Source: Bradyrhizobium erythrophlei (GTDB lineage Bacteria > Pseudomonadota > Alphaproteobacteria > Rhizobiales > Xanthobacteraceae). From it: a stretch of 64,000 nt of DNA. Position numbers and translations under genes: made by a program. Below the pieces are notes generated by a model. It was not told where the DNA came from, did not search any database, and saw only the letters and a program-made list of their open reading frames with translations. The stretch spans positions 8,775,001-8,839,000 of the forward strand of contig NZ_LT670818.1 of NCBI RefSeq assembly GCF_900129505.1. The letters run 5' to 3'. Shown here piece by piece: positions 24,929 to 34,628 of the stretch; position 1 is the stretch's first letter; the number at the start of each line of letters is the position of its first letter.

Positions 24929-26182
24929 ATGACATCGTCAGCCGACCTCACTTCGCGCGAGGCATGCGTCGCGCGCGATTCCGCCGATCCGCTTCGCAAC
25001 TTCCGGGAGCCCTTCGTGATCCCCGAAGGCATCATCTACCTCGACGGCAATTCGCTCGGCCCGATGCCGCGAGGCGCCGTGGAAGTCCTGGGCCGTACCA
25101 TCGAACAGGAATGGGGCCGGGATCTCATCAAGAGCTGGAACAGCGCCGGATGGTTCGACATGCCTGCCCGACTCGGCGACCGCGTCGGGGCGCTGATTGG
25201 GGCCGCACCAGGTCAGACCCTCGTTTGCGACACCACGTCGATCAATCTGTACAAGGCGATCCAGGCGGCCATTGGATTGCGACCCGGCCGCGACGTCATC
25301 ATTGCCGAGGACGAGTCGTTCCCGACTGACCTCTACATCGTCGAAGGTGCGATGAAATCCGCAGGCCGTTCGATGAAGAGACGATTGATCGGCGCCGACA
25401 GCCCATCGATCGAGGCCCTGCTCGACGAAAAGGTCGCGGTTGCCGTGCTCTCCCACGTCAATTACCGCACCGGCGCGCTGCTCGACATGGCCGCCATCAC
25501 CAGGCAACTGCACGACGCGGGTGCGCTGGTGGTCTGGGACCTCTGTCATTCGATCGGCGTGGTCGAAATCGCGTTCGACCTGGATGCCGTCGATTTCGCG
25601 GTCGGGTGTACCTATAAATATCTCAATGGCGGTCCCGGCTCTCCGGCATTTATTGCCGTCGCAACGGCCCATCAGGCCACCGCTCAACATCCGCTATCGG
25701 GATGGTGGGGTCATGCCGCCCCCTTTGCTTTCGATCGCGACTTTCGACCCGACGCAGGCATCAAGCGATTCCTCTGCGGTACTCAGCCGATCATTTCCCT
25801 GCGCGGCGTCGACGTGGCTCTCGACGCCATGGAGGGCGTCGAGGTGGCGGCGTTGAGACAAAAGAGCCTCGCGCTGACGGAACTTTTCATGGCGCGCGTT
25901 GCCGCGCTTTTGCCCGGCCTCCAGATCGTGACGCCGCGCCAGCCGGCGCTGCGCGGCAGCCAGGTGGGAATCTGCCTGGATAAGGGCTATGCGGTGATTC
26001 AGGCGATGATCGCGCGCGGCGTGATCGGCGATTTCCGCGCGCCCGACCTGATGCGCTTTGGCTTCGCGCCGCTTTACGTCCGGTTCCAGGACGTCTGGGA
26101 CGCTGCCGAAATTCTTGCTGAGTGCATCAATGCAGAGGTCTGGCGCGATCCGCACTTCAACCGCAAGCTCGACGTGACCTGA
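24929..26182 (+). CDS. kynU: Kynureninase
   Basis: A 417-residue PLP enzyme of the aminotransferase class V fold. Key parts: YLDGNSLGPMP at residues 37-47, CDTTSINLYKAIQAA, the PLP-contacting segment WDLCHSIG, and the Schiff-base lysine K230 in CTYKYLNGGPGSP. It cleaves kynurenine (or 3-hydroxykynurenine) to anthranilate (or 3-hydroxyanthranilate) and alanine. No kynurenine 3-monooxygenase or hydroxyanthranilate dioxygenase is seen, so the anthranilate branch is more likely. It is divergent from kynA with a shared promoter region. The ATG is at 24929. Confidence 0.94.
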   Translation: MTSSADLTSREACVARDSADPLRNFREPFVIPEGIIYLDGNSLGPMPRGAVEVLGRTIEQEWGRDLIKSWNSAGWFDMPARLGDRVGALIGAAPGQTLVCDTTSINLYKAIQAAIGLRPGRDVIIAEDESFPTDLYIVEGAMKSAGRSMKRRLIGADSPSIEALLDEKVAVAVLSHVNYRTGALLDMAAITRQLHDAGALVVWDLCHSIGVVEIAFDLDAVDFAVGCTYKYLNGGPGSPAFIAVATAHQATAQHPLSGWWGHAAPFAFDRDFRPDAGIKRFLCGTQPIISLRGVDVALDAMEGVEVAALRQKSLALTELFMARVAALLPGLQIVTPRQPALRGSQVGICLDKGYAVIQAMIARGVIGDFRAPDLMRFGFAPLYVRFQDVWDAAEILAECINAEVWRDPHFNRKLDVT

Positions 26183-26209
26183 GGCGGCTTGCTACCCACG
26201 GCTTGCGTG

Positions 26210-27904
26210 TCAATCGAACCACGGCCATTCCGCCGCGCCGTCATGGGTGACGGCTCCGCCGGGCGCCTGGCCGACCAGACGCGCATATTTCGCCAGCGCT
26301 CCCGCCCGGTGCCGCGGCGGCCGTGGTTTCCAGGCCTGCCGGCGTTTCGCGAACTCGCCGTCGTCGATCAACAGGTCCATGCGACGCGCGGCGGCATCGA
26401 TCCGGATATGGTCGCCGTCGCGCACCAGTGCCAGCGGCCCGCCGATAAAGGATTCCGGAGAGACATAGCCGATGCACATGCCTCGCGTGGCGCCGGAAAA
26501 GCGGCCATCGGTGATCAGCGCGACCTTCTCGCCCATCCCCTGCCCGTAAATCAGCGCGGTAACGCCGAGCATCTCGCGCATGCCGGGACCGCCGACCGGC
26601 CCCTCATTGCGGATGACGAGAACCTCGCCCGCCGAATATTTTCGGTTGCGCACGGCAGCGACGCACTGCTCTTCGTCTTCGAACACGCGCGCGGTGCCTT
26701 CGAATAGCAGGTTCTTCAGACCAGCCACCTTGATGACCGCACCGTCGGGGCAAAGATTGCCCTTGAGAACCGCGACGCCGCCATCCGGCATGATCGGCTT
26801 GCTGGTATTAAAAACGATCTCGCCGTCCGGCGCGTTCGCCTCGCCGTATTCTTCCGCGATCGTCCGTCCGGTAATGGTCAGGCAACCGCCGTCAATGTGA
26901 CCGCTCTCGACCAAAGCGCGGATCACAACGGCGGCGCCGCCAATGTCGTAAACGTCCTTGGCGGTGTACTTGCCGCCGGGGCGCAGATTGCCGATCAGGG
27001 GCGTGCGCGCAAACACCTCGCCGACATCGTCGAGCGTGAAGGATATGCCGGCCTCGTTTGCCAACGCCGGCAGATGCAGTGCGGCGTTGGTCGATCCACC
27101 GGTCGCGGCGACGATGGCGGCGCCGTTTTCCAGCGCCTTTCGGGTGACGATATCGCGCGGCAATGGCCCGCCGCGCCCGAGCATCTGCATCACCAGCCGC
27201 CCGGCCCGGCGCGCCACCTGCGCGCGCTCGGCGTAGACGCCGGGGATCATCGAGACGTTGGGCATCGACAGCCCCATTGCCTCGGAAACCATGCCCATGG
27301 TGTTGGCGGTAAACTGTCCCGCGCAGGCGCCAATGGTCGGCAGGCAGGAACGCTCGATACCTTCGAGTGTCGCCGCGTCGATCTCGCCCGTCATGAAGCC
27401 GCCGACCGCCTCGTAGGAGTCCAGCACGGTGAGGGTTTTTCCCTCGAACCGGCCGGGCAGCGCGCTGCCGCCATAGATGAAGATCGCCGGCACGTTGCAG
27501 CGGATCATTCCCATCATCACGCCCGGCAGCGTCTTGTCGCAGCCGCCGAAGCCGATCAGCGCGTCATAGGCGAGGCCATGCACCACAGCCTCGATCGAAT
27601 CCGCGATCAATTCGCGCGACAGCAGCGAGAACTTCATGCCCTCGTGGTTCATGCTGATGCCGTCGGAGACCGAAATGGTGGCGAATTCCCGCGGCGTTCC
27701 ACCGGCCTCCGCGATCCCGGCCTTGGCGGCATCAACCTGGAAATCGTGGGTCATGTTGCAGGGCGTCTGCTCGCCCTTCATGCTGACCACGCCGATCATC
27801 GGCTTGCTGAGCGCCTCGTCGTCGAGCCCCATCGCGCGCATGAAGGCGCGGTGGGGCGCACGATCGAGGCCATCGGTCGTCACGCGGGATCGCCACTTTT
27901 TCAT
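26210..27904 (-). CDS. IlvD/Edd-family dehydratase
   Basis: A 564-residue Fe-S dehydratase. Cysteines at residues 49 (QTPCNMTH), 122 (GGCDKTLPG) and 194 ([12 protein letters not shown]) are the expected cluster ligands, and the C-terminal domain carries [21 protein letters not shown]. The family removes water from dihydroxyacids, 6-phosphogluconate or sugar acids to give 2-keto acids. No other branched-chain biosynthesis gene is adjacent, and it lies behind a NitT-type binding protein (60-bp gap). A catabolic sugar-acid or hydroxy-acid dehydratase therefore seems more likely than housekeeping IlvD. The specificity is not clear from motifs alone. Confidence 0.88.
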   Translation of the reverse strand: MKKWRSRVTTDGLDRAPHRAFMRAMGLDDEALSKPMIGVVSMKGEQTPCNMTHDFQVDAAKAGIAEAGGTPREFATISVSDGISMNHEGMKFSLLSRELIADSIEAVVHGLAYDALIGFGGCDKTLPGVMMGMIRCNVPAIFIYGGSALPGRFEGKTLTVLDSYEAVGGFMTGEIDAATLEGIERSCLPTIGACAGQFTANTMGMVSEAMGLSMPNVSMIPGVYAERAQVARRAGRLVMQMLGRGGPLPRDIVTRKALENGAAIVAATGGSTNAALHLPALANEAGISFTLDDVGEVFARTPLIGNLRPGGKYTAKDVYDIGGAAVVIRALVESGHIDGGCLTITGRTIAEEYGEANAPDGEIVFNTSKPIMPDGGVAVLKGNLCPDGAVIKVAGLKNLLFEGTARVFEDEEQCVAAVRNRKYSAGEVLVIRNEGPVGGPGMREMLGVTALIYGQGMGEKVALITDGRFSGATRGMCIGYVSPESFIGGPLALVRDGDHIRIDAAARRMDLLIDDGEFAKRRQAWKPRPPRHRAGALAKYARLVGQAPGGAVTHDGAAEWPWFD

Positions 27905-27927
27905 CGGTCAAAATCTCTTTCCAGGCC

Positions 27928-27947
27928 GTCCCGGCCCTCGCCGGGAC
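27928..27947. repeat. Short intergenic hairpin
   Basis: GTCCCGG (27928-27934) pairs with CCGGGAC (27941-27947). It sits in the 60-bp gap between the binding-protein stop and the dehydratase start. It resembles a fragment of the GTCCCGGC-type dispersed repeats elsewhere in the window. Confidence 0.45.
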
Positions 27948-27964
27948 GACGCGTGGAGCCTCGC

Positions 27965-28948
27965 TTACTGGATCGGCGCGACGATGGTCGGATGCTTGAA
28001 CTGCGCGACGTCCATCTTCGGCAGCATGCCTGTTGCCGCGTAGATATCGAGCATCTTCTGGATCGCCTCGAAATTCGGCGCCGCACCGGGATCCCTGCCG
28101 AAATCATTGTCCTTGAGCAGATAGGTATCAAGAACGGGGATCGGTGCTTTCAGAACCTCGGAAACCACCTTGAGCGTCTCCTCGCGGTTGGCCAGCGCTT
28201 TCTTCATGCCAGAGGTGATGTCGCGAACATAGGCTTTGACCAGATCCGGATTCTTGTCGACGAAGTCGGCGCGGCAGGCCTCCAGAATGTGAACGATGTT
28301 CGGCATTTCCTCCGAAAGCGAAAACAGCTTGCGGGTGCCGCCCTTCGCCTCCGCGCGCGCCGCGAACGGCTGATTCATGTTCACGGCATCGACGCGGCCT
28401 TGGCGCAGCGCGTCTTCGGAGACGGCGAAGCCGACTTCGACCAGCTTGATGTCTTTTGCGGGATCGACGCCATTCTTTTTCAGGAGCATCGCGAACGGGC
28501 CGTAGGTGCCGCCGCCGATCACCGAGATGCCGATGGTCTTGCCCTTGAGATCGGCAATGGTCTTGATTGGGGAATTATCCATCACGGCCCAATAGACCGA
28601 AAAACCGCCGGGCTTTTCATAGACGTGCTGCGCCACGATATAGGCCTTCAGATTTCCGCCGACCACGCCGTTCGCCAGCGACAGCGGCGCCTGCGTTGCG
28701 CAGTCAAGCGCGCCCGCGGCCAGCGCCTGCGTCATCGGCGCGGTGCCCTGGAATTGGGTCCATTCGATATTGTAGGTCTTGCCGAGATCGGGAAATTCCG
28801 CAGGGCGGCGCATCATCCAGTATTTCGATTCCTCGGCCGGAATGGTCCAGCCGACGCGGATCGTCTGCTGCGCCTGCGCCGGGCCCAGGCTACCAAGAAT
28901 CGCAGCGAGAGCCCCGGCAGCCAAAAGCCATTTTGAAGATATCCGCAT
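27965..28948 (-). CDS. NitT/TauT-family ABC transporter substrate-binding protein
   Basis: A 327-residue periplasmic protein with a Sec signal peptide (MRISSKWLLAAGALAAIL, cleavage near AQA-QQT). The mature part follows the SsuA/TauA pattern: VGWTIPAEESKYW, then AGALDCATQAPLSLANG, then DLKGKTIGISVIGGGTYG. The ATG 28946-28948 is chosen because GGAGCAGG precedes it and the signal peptide begins there. It lacks adjacent permease genes; the ATPase and two permeases at 20712-23103 have no binding protein of their own, so these are probably one importer split by the kyn and dehydratase genes. Confidence 0.88.
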   Translation of the reverse strand: MRISSKWLLAAGALAAILGSLGPAQAQQTIRVGWTIPAEESKYWMMRRPAEFPDLGKTYNIEWTQFQGTAPMTQALAAGALDCATQAPLSLANGVVGGNLKAYIVAQHVYEKPGGFSVYWAVMDNSPIKTIADLKGKTIGISVIGGGTYGPFAMLLKKNGVDPAKDIKLVEVGFAVSEDALRQGRVDAVNMNQPFAARAEAKGGTRKLFSLSEEMPNIVHILEACRADFVDKNPDLVKAYVRDITSGMKKALANREETLKVVSEVLKAPIPVLDTYLLKDNDFGRDPGAAPNFEAIQKMLDIYAATGMLPKMDVAQFKHPTIVAPIQ

Positions 28949-29135
28949 CAATCCTGCTCCACTTTTTTCGATGCTGCCCGGCGCCAGCGCATCTAACATG
29001 GCCCAAGCCTTTCATGGTTCAAACAATCAGGCAAGCCACCGGAGCGTGCTTGTGGCGGCCAGGGCTCGGCCGGAATGTGTGGTAAAGCCACTCCGTGAGA
29101 TAAGGTTTTGTGGCGACGAATAAGGGAGAAGTGGA

Positions 29136-30047
29136 ATGGCTGGTGTTCGCGGGACGGACGGGGGAAGAGCGGAAAAGGTCGGCTATCTCGGGCTCGGGAT
29201 GATGGGATTTCCGATGGCGCGGCGCCTCCTGAGCGCCGGCCACGATGTCACCGTCTGGAACCGTTCCGCCGGCAAGGCCGCAACACTGATCGAGGCCGGC
29301 GCGAAACCCGCCAGCCGTCCGCGCGACGTGGCCGACGCCGCCAGCATCATCTTCATGTGCCTCACGGACGCTGCGGCCGTCGAGGAGGTGGTATTCGGCC
29401 GCGACGGTCTGGCGACCGCAGGCTGCCAGGGAAAACTCGTCGTCGACTTCTCCTCGATTCACCCGGATGCGGCGCGCGCCATCGCGGCGCGGCTGAAGAC
29501 GACGAACGGCATGGGATGGATCGACGCGCCAGTGTCCGGCGGCACCATGGGCGCCGAGGAAGGCACGCTCGCGGTGATGGCCGGCGGCGATGCCGCCGAT
29601 ATCGAACGGGTGCGGCCCTATGTTCTGGCGATGGCACGGCGGCTCACCCATATGGGAGCGACCGGCGCGGGCCAGACGACAAAACTCTGCAACCAGGTGA
29701 TCGTCGGCTGCGCCATGGCGGTGCTCGCGGAAGCGACCCGGCTTGCCGTGAACGCCGGTATCGACGCCAAGCGGCTGCCCGAGGCACTTGCCGGCGGCTT
29801 TGCCGATTCGATTCCATTGCAATTGTTCGTGCCGCGCATGGTGCAGGGCATTCACGCCCCGCCGCTCGGCCATATCGCCACCATGCTCAAAGACCTCGAC
29901 ACGGTGATCGACGTCGCGCGCGACACATCGAGCCCGGTACCTATGGCGGGCCTCGCCGCGCAATTGTTCCGGCTGGCCAAGGCGGCGCGCGGCGCGGACG
30001 CCGACGCGCTCGAAATCTACAAGCTGTCGGCCGAGCAAACCGGATGA
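29136..30047 (+). CDS. NAD(P)-dependent oxidoreductase, 3-hydroxyisobutyrate dehydrogenase family
   Basis: A 303-residue beta-hydroxyacid dehydrogenase. It shows the Rossmann start YLGLGMMGFPMARRLLSAGH, the substrate-binding DAPVSGGTMGAEEGTL and the catalytic lysine within TGAGQTTKLCNQVIVG. Such enzymes interconvert 3-hydroxy acids and semialdehydes (3-hydroxyisobutyrate, tartronate semialdehyde and similar). AGGGAG precedes the ATG. It is divergent from the NitT-type binding protein and followed after 79 bp by a zinc alcohol dehydrogenase, suggesting a two-step hydroxy-acid or alcohol oxidation. It is one of three paralogues in the window (also 46696 and 52382). Confidence 0.9.
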   Translation: MAGVRGTDGGRAEKVGYLGLGMMGFPMARRLLSAGHDVTVWNRSAGKAATLIEAGAKPASRPRDVADAASIIFMCLTDAAAVEEVVFGRDGLATAGCQGKLVVDFSSIHPDAARAIAARLKTTNGMGWIDAPVSGGTMGAEEGTLAVMAGGDAADIERVRPYVLAMARRLTHMGATGAGQTTKLCNQVIVGCAMAVLAEATRLAVNAGIDAKRLPEALAGGFADSIPLQLFVPRMVQGIHAPPLGHIATMLKDLDTVIDVARDTSSPVPMAGLAAQLFRLAKAARGADADALEIYKLSAEQTG

Positions 30048-30126
30048 GGCAGCCTGATTTGCGCAACAGGGAATTTCGCCGCGCAACGAATTCCGATAGG
30101 CTTCCGCTACACGGGGATAATCGCCA

Positions 30127-31281
30127 ATGTACAAGCCTGCCGGCGTCAAGACGTCACCCGAATTTGCCGTTCCCACACACATGAAGGCCTGGGTTCTGGG
30201 CGACCCGGACCAGCTGCTGCTGCGCGAGAAGCCGACGCCCATCCCGCGCCGCGCGGAAGTTCTGGTCCGTATCGACGCGGTGGCGATCTGCGCCACCGAT
30301 CTCGAGATCATCCACGGCGGCTCGCCCGCGAGCATCGGCGGCGGCCTGCCCTTCAACAAGGATTTCACACCCGGCCACGAATATATGGGCACGGTGGCAG
30401 CACTCGGACCCGACGTCGACGAGTTTGGGATCGGCGAGCGCGTCAGCGTGGAAATCCATGCCGGCTGCGGCCAGTGCAAGCGATGCCGGCAAGGCATGTA
30501 CACCTCATGCCTGAACTACGGCAAACCCGAGAAGGGTCACCGCGCCAACGGCTTTACCACCGATGGCGGCTTCGCCGAATACGCGGTCAATCACATCAAC
30601 ACGCTGGCGCGGGTGCCGGACACCATGAGCGACGCGGAAGCAACGCTGGTGGTCACCGCCGGGACCTCGATGTACGGCCTCACTGAACTCGGCGGGCTGG
30701 TAGCCGGCGAAAGCGTTGTCGTGATCGGTCCGGGCCCGATCGGGCTGCTCGCGGTCGCCGTTGCCAAGGCGCTGGGAGCAAGTCCCGTGATCCTGACGGG
30801 AACGCGCAACAGGCGCCTTGCGATCGGCAAGGAACTGGGCGCCGACCGCGTCGTCAACATTGCGGAAGAGGACGCGGTCGATGTCGTGAGGGCGCTCACC
30901 GGCGGCATCGGCGCGGATTATGTGGTCGAGTGCGCCGGCACCGAGGCCACCGTCAATCAGGCCATACACATGGCTAACCGCGGCGGCAAGATCTGCCTTG
31001 CCGCCTTCCCGCACGATCCCGTCACCACCGATCTCGCGCATCTCGTGAAGAACAATATCTATGTCTACGGCATTCGCGGCGAAGGCCGCAGCGCCACGCG
31101 GCGTGCGATGGCACTAATGGCGGAAAAGCGGTTCGACGCCACGAAGATCCACACCCATACGTTTGCGCTGGCCGACCTGCCAACCGCGCTGCGCTATGCA
31201 AGGGACCGAGTCGAGGACGCCATCAAGGTGGTGGTTACGACGAGGCAGGCAAACATGCTGAGCGGCGTCGCAGCAGAGTGA
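30127..31281 (+). CDS. Zinc-dependent alcohol dehydrogenase (MDR family)
   Basis: A 384-residue medium-chain dehydrogenase. Catalytic zinc ligands are C55 (AICATD) and H84-E85 (TPGHEYMG); the structural zinc uses C114, C117, C120 and C128 in AGCGQCKRCRQGMYTSC. The NAD site is VIGPGPIGLLAVAVAKALGA. The family oxidises polyols, secondary alcohols or threonine. An ATG at 30181 gives a shorter form starting at MKAWVLGD, nearer the usual start; neither has a strong ribosome site. It is probably cotranscribed with the hydroxyacid dehydrogenase upstream. Confidence 0.9.
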   Translation: MYKPAGVKTSPEFAVPTHMKAWVLGDPDQLLLREKPTPIPRRAEVLVRIDAVAICATDLEIIHGGSPASIGGGLPFNKDFTPGHEYMGTVAALGPDVDEFGIGERVSVEIHAGCGQCKRCRQGMYTSCLNYGKPEKGHRANGFTTDGGFAEYAVNHINTLARVPDTMSDAEATLVVTAGTSMYGLTELGGLVAGESVVVIGPGPIGLLAVAVAKALGASPVILTGTRNRRLAIGKELGADRVVNIAEEDAVDVVRALTGGIGADYVVECAGTEATVNQAIHMANRGGKICLAAFPHDPVTTDLAHLVKNNIYVYGIRGEGRSATRRAMALMAEKRFDATKIHTHTFALADLPTALRYARDRVEDAIKVVVTTRQANMLSGVAAE

Positions 31282-31344
31282 GGCGCGGGCCCGTATCCCG
31301 CGCGAGACTTGGGGCGTCGTCGTAGATCCAGGCCCCGGCCTGCT

Positions 31345-32997
31345 TCAATAATGCGGGTGGTACATCTGCGACTGAACGAACGCCATCAGATCGTTCGGCG
31401 CCGGCGCGGTTGCGAGACCGCGTTTATAGGCCACCTCGGCGACCGCCACGGCGATATGGGCCGAGACTTCACGGATGCGCGGCAGCGCCGGGTAGAGGCT
31501 GCCCTGCTCGATGTCGTCCTTGTTGACGAGATAGGCCAGCGTGTGCGCGGCGGCCATGAACATCTCGTCGGTCACCAGCCTCGATCCACTTGCGATCGCA
31601 CCAAGTCCGACGCCGGGGAAGATGTAGGAATTGTTGCCTTGGCGCGGCACGAAGGTCTTGCCGTCGAGTTTTACCGGATCGTAAGGGCTACCACAGGCGA
31701 ACAGCGCGCGACCGCCGGTATGGCGATAAGCTTGCTCGGCGGAGCATTCCGCTTTCGACGTCGGGTTGGAAAGCGCAAACACGATCGGCCGCTCGTTGAT
31801 CGCGGTCATGGCCTGCAGCACCTCCGGCGTGAAGGCACCGCCGACGGCTGCAACACCGATGATCGCAGTGGGCTTGAGCGTCTGGAGCGCGGTCAGGAAG
31901 TCGCCGATCGGCGCGTGATCATGCGCGTAACGCAGCTTGTGGTCGGTAAGGCCTGCCCTGCTTTTCACAACGAGGCCGCGCGAGTCCACGAGCCAGGTAC
32001 GCTTGAGCGCGTCGGCCTCGGACGCTCCCTCCGCCATCATCGCCGAGACCACGAGGTCGGCGATACCGGTCGCGGCCTCGCCCGCGCCCAGGAAAAGCAC
32101 CCTCTGGTCGGCAAGTTTTCCGCCGGTCACCCGCAATGCCGAGAACAGGCCCGCGAGCGCCACGGCGGCGGTGCCCTGAATGTCGTCGTTGAAGACATTG
32201 ATCCTGTCGCGATATTTGTGCAGCAGCCGGAATGCCGAGTGATTGGCGAAGTCCTCGAACTGGATCAGCACGCCGGGGAAAGTCTCGCGCGCGGCGCTGA
32301 TGAATTCGTCGACCAGATCGTCGTAAGCCGCACCGCTCAGGCGCTTCTGGCGCATGCCGATATAATAGGGATCGTTCAGGAATTCCTCGTTGTTGGTGCC
32401 GACGTCCAGCATGATGGGCAGCGTGTGCTCCGGATGGATGCCGGCGCAGGCCGAATAGAGCGAGAGCTTGCCGACTGGAATGCCCATGCCATGCGCGCCG
32501 AGGTCACCGAGACCGAGGATCCGCTCACCGTCGGTGACGACGATAAGCTTCGCCGGATACGGCCAGTTGGCGAGCATTTCCGCGATACGCCCGCGATCAT
32601 TGGCGCTGATGAACATGCCCCGCGGCCGCTGGAAGATGAGGCCATAACGCTGGCAGGCAAGGCCTACCGTCGGGGTATAGATCAGCGGCTGGATTTCATC
32701 GATGTTGTCGCATACGACGCGGAAGAACAGCGCCTCGTTGCGATCGTGCAGCGAGTTGAGCGCGACGTATTTTTCGAGATCGCTGGGCAGCCCGCGCAGA
32801 TTGACCAGCACACGCTCGACCTGATCCTGCATCGAAAGTACATGCGCCGGCAGGAAGCCCCGCAGCCCCAGCGCGTCGCGCTCGGCCTCCGTGAAGGCCG
32901 TACCCTTGTTAAGCAGCGGATCGCGCAACAGCGCCAGGCCGCGCGGTGTTTCGGGAGGGCGTGGGCTGGGCCGCGCCCGCACTGGCTGCACGCTCAT
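31345..32997 (-). CDS. NAD-type malic enzyme
   Basis: A 550-residue malic enzyme of the large (SfcA/MaeA-like) class without the phosphotransacetylase domain. Visible motifs: YTPTVGLACQRYG with the catalytic Tyr, LGLGDLGAHGMGIPVGKL, metal-site segment FEDFANHSAF, FNDDIQGTAAVALAG, the Rossmann motif FLGAGEAATGIA, and ALSNPTSKAE. It oxidatively decarboxylates malate to pyruvate and would channel C4 products of aromatic breakdown into acetyl-CoA. Two ATGs are adjacent; GGAGGA spacing favours the second (32995-32997). It lies 145 bp after the livF stop in the same direction and may end that transcript. Confidence 0.92.
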   Translation of the reverse strand: MSVQPVRARPSPRPPETPRGLALLRDPLLNKGTAFTEAERDALGLRGFLPAHVLSMQDQVERVLVNLRGLPSDLEKYVALNSLHDRNEALFFRVVCDNIDEIQPLIYTPTVGLACQRYGLIFQRPRGMFISANDRGRIAEMLANWPYPAKLIVVTDGERILGLGDLGAHGMGIPVGKLSLYSACAGIHPEHTLPIMLDVGTNNEEFLNDPYYIGMRQKRLSGAAYDDLVDEFISAARETFPGVLIQFEDFANHSAFRLLHKYRDRINVFNDDIQGTAAVALAGLFSALRVTGGKLADQRVLFLGAGEAATGIADLVVSAMMAEGASEADALKRTWLVDSRGLVVKSRAGLTDHKLRYAHDHAPIGDFLTALQTLKPTAIIGVAAVGGAFTPEVLQAMTAINERPIVFALSNPTSKAECSAEQAYRHTGGRALFACGSPYDPVKLDGKTFVPRQGNNSYIFPGVGLGAIASGSRLVTDEMFMAAAHTLAYLVNKDDIEQGSLYPALPRIREVSAHIAVAVAEVAYKRGLATAPAPNDLMAFVQSQMYHPHY

Positions 32998-33145
32998 CAT
33001 ATTCCTCCCAAGGCAGGCTGATTATTGTTCTAGCTTCTACTCGATTGAAGCAGAAAGCGTTGATTGAGATCAAGGCAGGAAGAGGGCTTTCCGGCTCTTC
33101 GCACCTGCGCATCTGCCTGTTACGTTGCAATGCGACAAGGCCGAA

Positions 33146-33850
33146 TCATACCGAGCAGTAGCGCTCCTTGATCTCGTTGTCAGCCAATAGTTCGCTCGCG
33201 GCGGCGTGATAGACCACGGCGCCCTGGTCCAGAACGTAAGCGCGGTCGGCGATATCGAGCGCCAGTTCCACATTCTGCTCCACCAGGAGCACCGTCGTCC
33301 CCTGCGCCTTCATGGCGCGAAACAGCGCGAACATTTCGTCGACCAGCACCGGCATGATGCCTTCCGAGGGCTCGTCGAGCATGATCAGGTCGGGCTTGGC
33401 GATCATCGCGCGGGCAATCGCCAGCATCTGCTGTTCGCCGCCGGACATCGTGACCGCTTCCTGGTCGAGGCGCTCGGCAAGCCGAGGGAAGATGCTGGCG
33501 ATGTTCGCGATCAGTTCGACCTCGCGCTTCTTTTCAGGCGACGCCACGAGACCAAGCCTGAGATTTTCGCGCACCGAAAGTCCCTGCACGATGCGGCGCT
33601 CCTCCGGCACATAGGCCAGTCCTTGCGCAAAGCGCACGTGGGCGGGCTGCGTCAACAGCTCCTTGCCCTTGAAGATCACCGACCCGCGCGTCCTGTCCAT
33701 CAGACCCATGATCGACTTCAGCGTCGTGGTCTTGCCCGCACCGTTGCGGCCGATCAGGCAAACGATCTCACCCTTCGCCACCTCGATGGAGATGTCCTGC
33801 AGCACATGGCTCGCGCCATACCAGGCGTTCAGATTGCTGATCTGCAACAT
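33146..33850 (-). CDS. LivF-type ABC transporter ATP-binding protein
   Basis: A 234-residue ATPase: Walker A GRNGAGKTT, the LivF-type loop GLAYVPEERRIVQGL, signature MSGGEQQMLAIARAM, Walker B LIMLDEPSEGIMP and the switch segment VLLVEQNVELALD. Start ATG 33848-33850 follows the LivG stop by 4 nt; a TTG at 33874 is a less likely start. It completes importer A (binding protein 36568, LivH 35628, LivM 34625, LivG 33855) on the minus strand. The transported compound is likely the substrate of the molybdenum hydroxylase encoded just upstream. Confidence 0.93.
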   Translation of the reverse strand: MLQISNLNAWYGASHVLQDISIEVAKGEIVCLIGRNGAGKTTTLKSIMGLMDRTRGSVIFKGKELLTQPAHVRFAQGLAYVPEERRIVQGLSVRENLRLGLVASPEKKREVELIANIASIFPRLAERLDQEAVTMSGGEQQMLAIARAMIAKPDLIMLDEPSEGIMPVLVDEMFALFRAMKAQGTTVLLVEQNVELALDIADRAYVLDQGAVVYHAAASELLADNEIKERYCSV

Positions 33851-33854
33851 CCGG

Positions 33855-34628
33855 TCAGTGCTCCCGCTGGCCAAGATAGACCCGCTTTACCGCCTCGTTC
33901 TGGCGGACCTCCAGCGGCGTTCCCTCCGCCAGCAGTTCGCCATGGTGCAATACCAAAATACGGTCGCTGATCCCCAGCACGAGTTTCATCTTGTGCTCCA
34001 CCAGGATGACGGTGCGCTCGCTGGCGAGCTTTACGATCAGGTCCATCATGGTCCGGGTTTCCTCCGGGCTCATTCCCGCGGTCGGCTCATCCAGCAACAA
34101 CAGCCGCGGCCGGCTGGCCAGCGCCATGCCGATTTCCAGCGCGCGCTGTTCGCCGTGCGCCAGCGTCTTGGCCGTTCGCTCCCGCGACTCCCACAGGCCG
34201 ACCAGCGCCAGCAGTTCGTCAGCCTGCTCGATCAGCTCGGTATGCCTCGCGCGCGGACGCCACATGTCGTAGCGCGACACCAATGCCTGCAACCCGATGC
34301 GGATGTTCTCGCGGGTCGAGAGCTGGGGGAACACGTTGGTGATCTGAAAGGATTTTGCCACGCCCATATGGGCAAAATGATGCTGCGGACGCCCTGTCAC
34401 ATCCCGGCCTTCGAATTCCACGCTGCCGCTCGTAGGCCGCAGCGCGCCGGAGAGCAAATTGAAATAGGTGCTTTTTCCCGCACCGTTGGGGCCGATGATC
34501 GAGGTAATGGCGCCCTTGGTGAATTCGGCCGAGATATTGTGCAGCGCGACGAATTTGCCGAAGGTCTTGCCAACGGCCCTGGTGCGCAGGATCGGCTGCA
34601 GCCGCGATTGGGAAGACGCCGCCGTCAT
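33855..34628 (-). CDS. LivG-type ABC transporter ATP-binding protein
   Basis: A 257-residue ATPase with Walker A GPNGAGKST, the LivG-specific insertion MGVAKSFQITNVFPQLSTRE, signature LAHGEQRALEIGMAL, Walker B LLLLDEPTAGMSPEE and the switch VILVEHKMKLVLGISD. The true start is ATG 34626-34628, which overlaps the LivM stop by 4 bp. The frame stays open well upstream of it, but those codons are antisense-like sequence inside livM. It works with LivF to drive importer A. Confidence 0.93.
   Translation of the reverse strand: MTAASSQSRLQPILRTRAVGKTFGKFVALHNISAEFTKGAITSIIGPNGAGKSTYFNLLSGALRPTSGSVEFEGRDVTGRPQHHFAHMGVAKSFQITNVFPQLSTRENIRIGLQALVSRYDMWRPRARHTELIEQADELLALVGLWESRERTAKTLAHGEQRALEIGMALASRPRLLLLDEPTAGMSPEETRTMMDLIVKLASERTVILVEHKMKLVLGISDRILVLHHGELLAEGTPLEVRQNEAVKRVYLGQREH

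Noticed and set aside
26897..28936. Plus-strand frame of about 680 codons
   Set aside because: Antisense to the dehydratase and binding-protein genes, both firmly identified.
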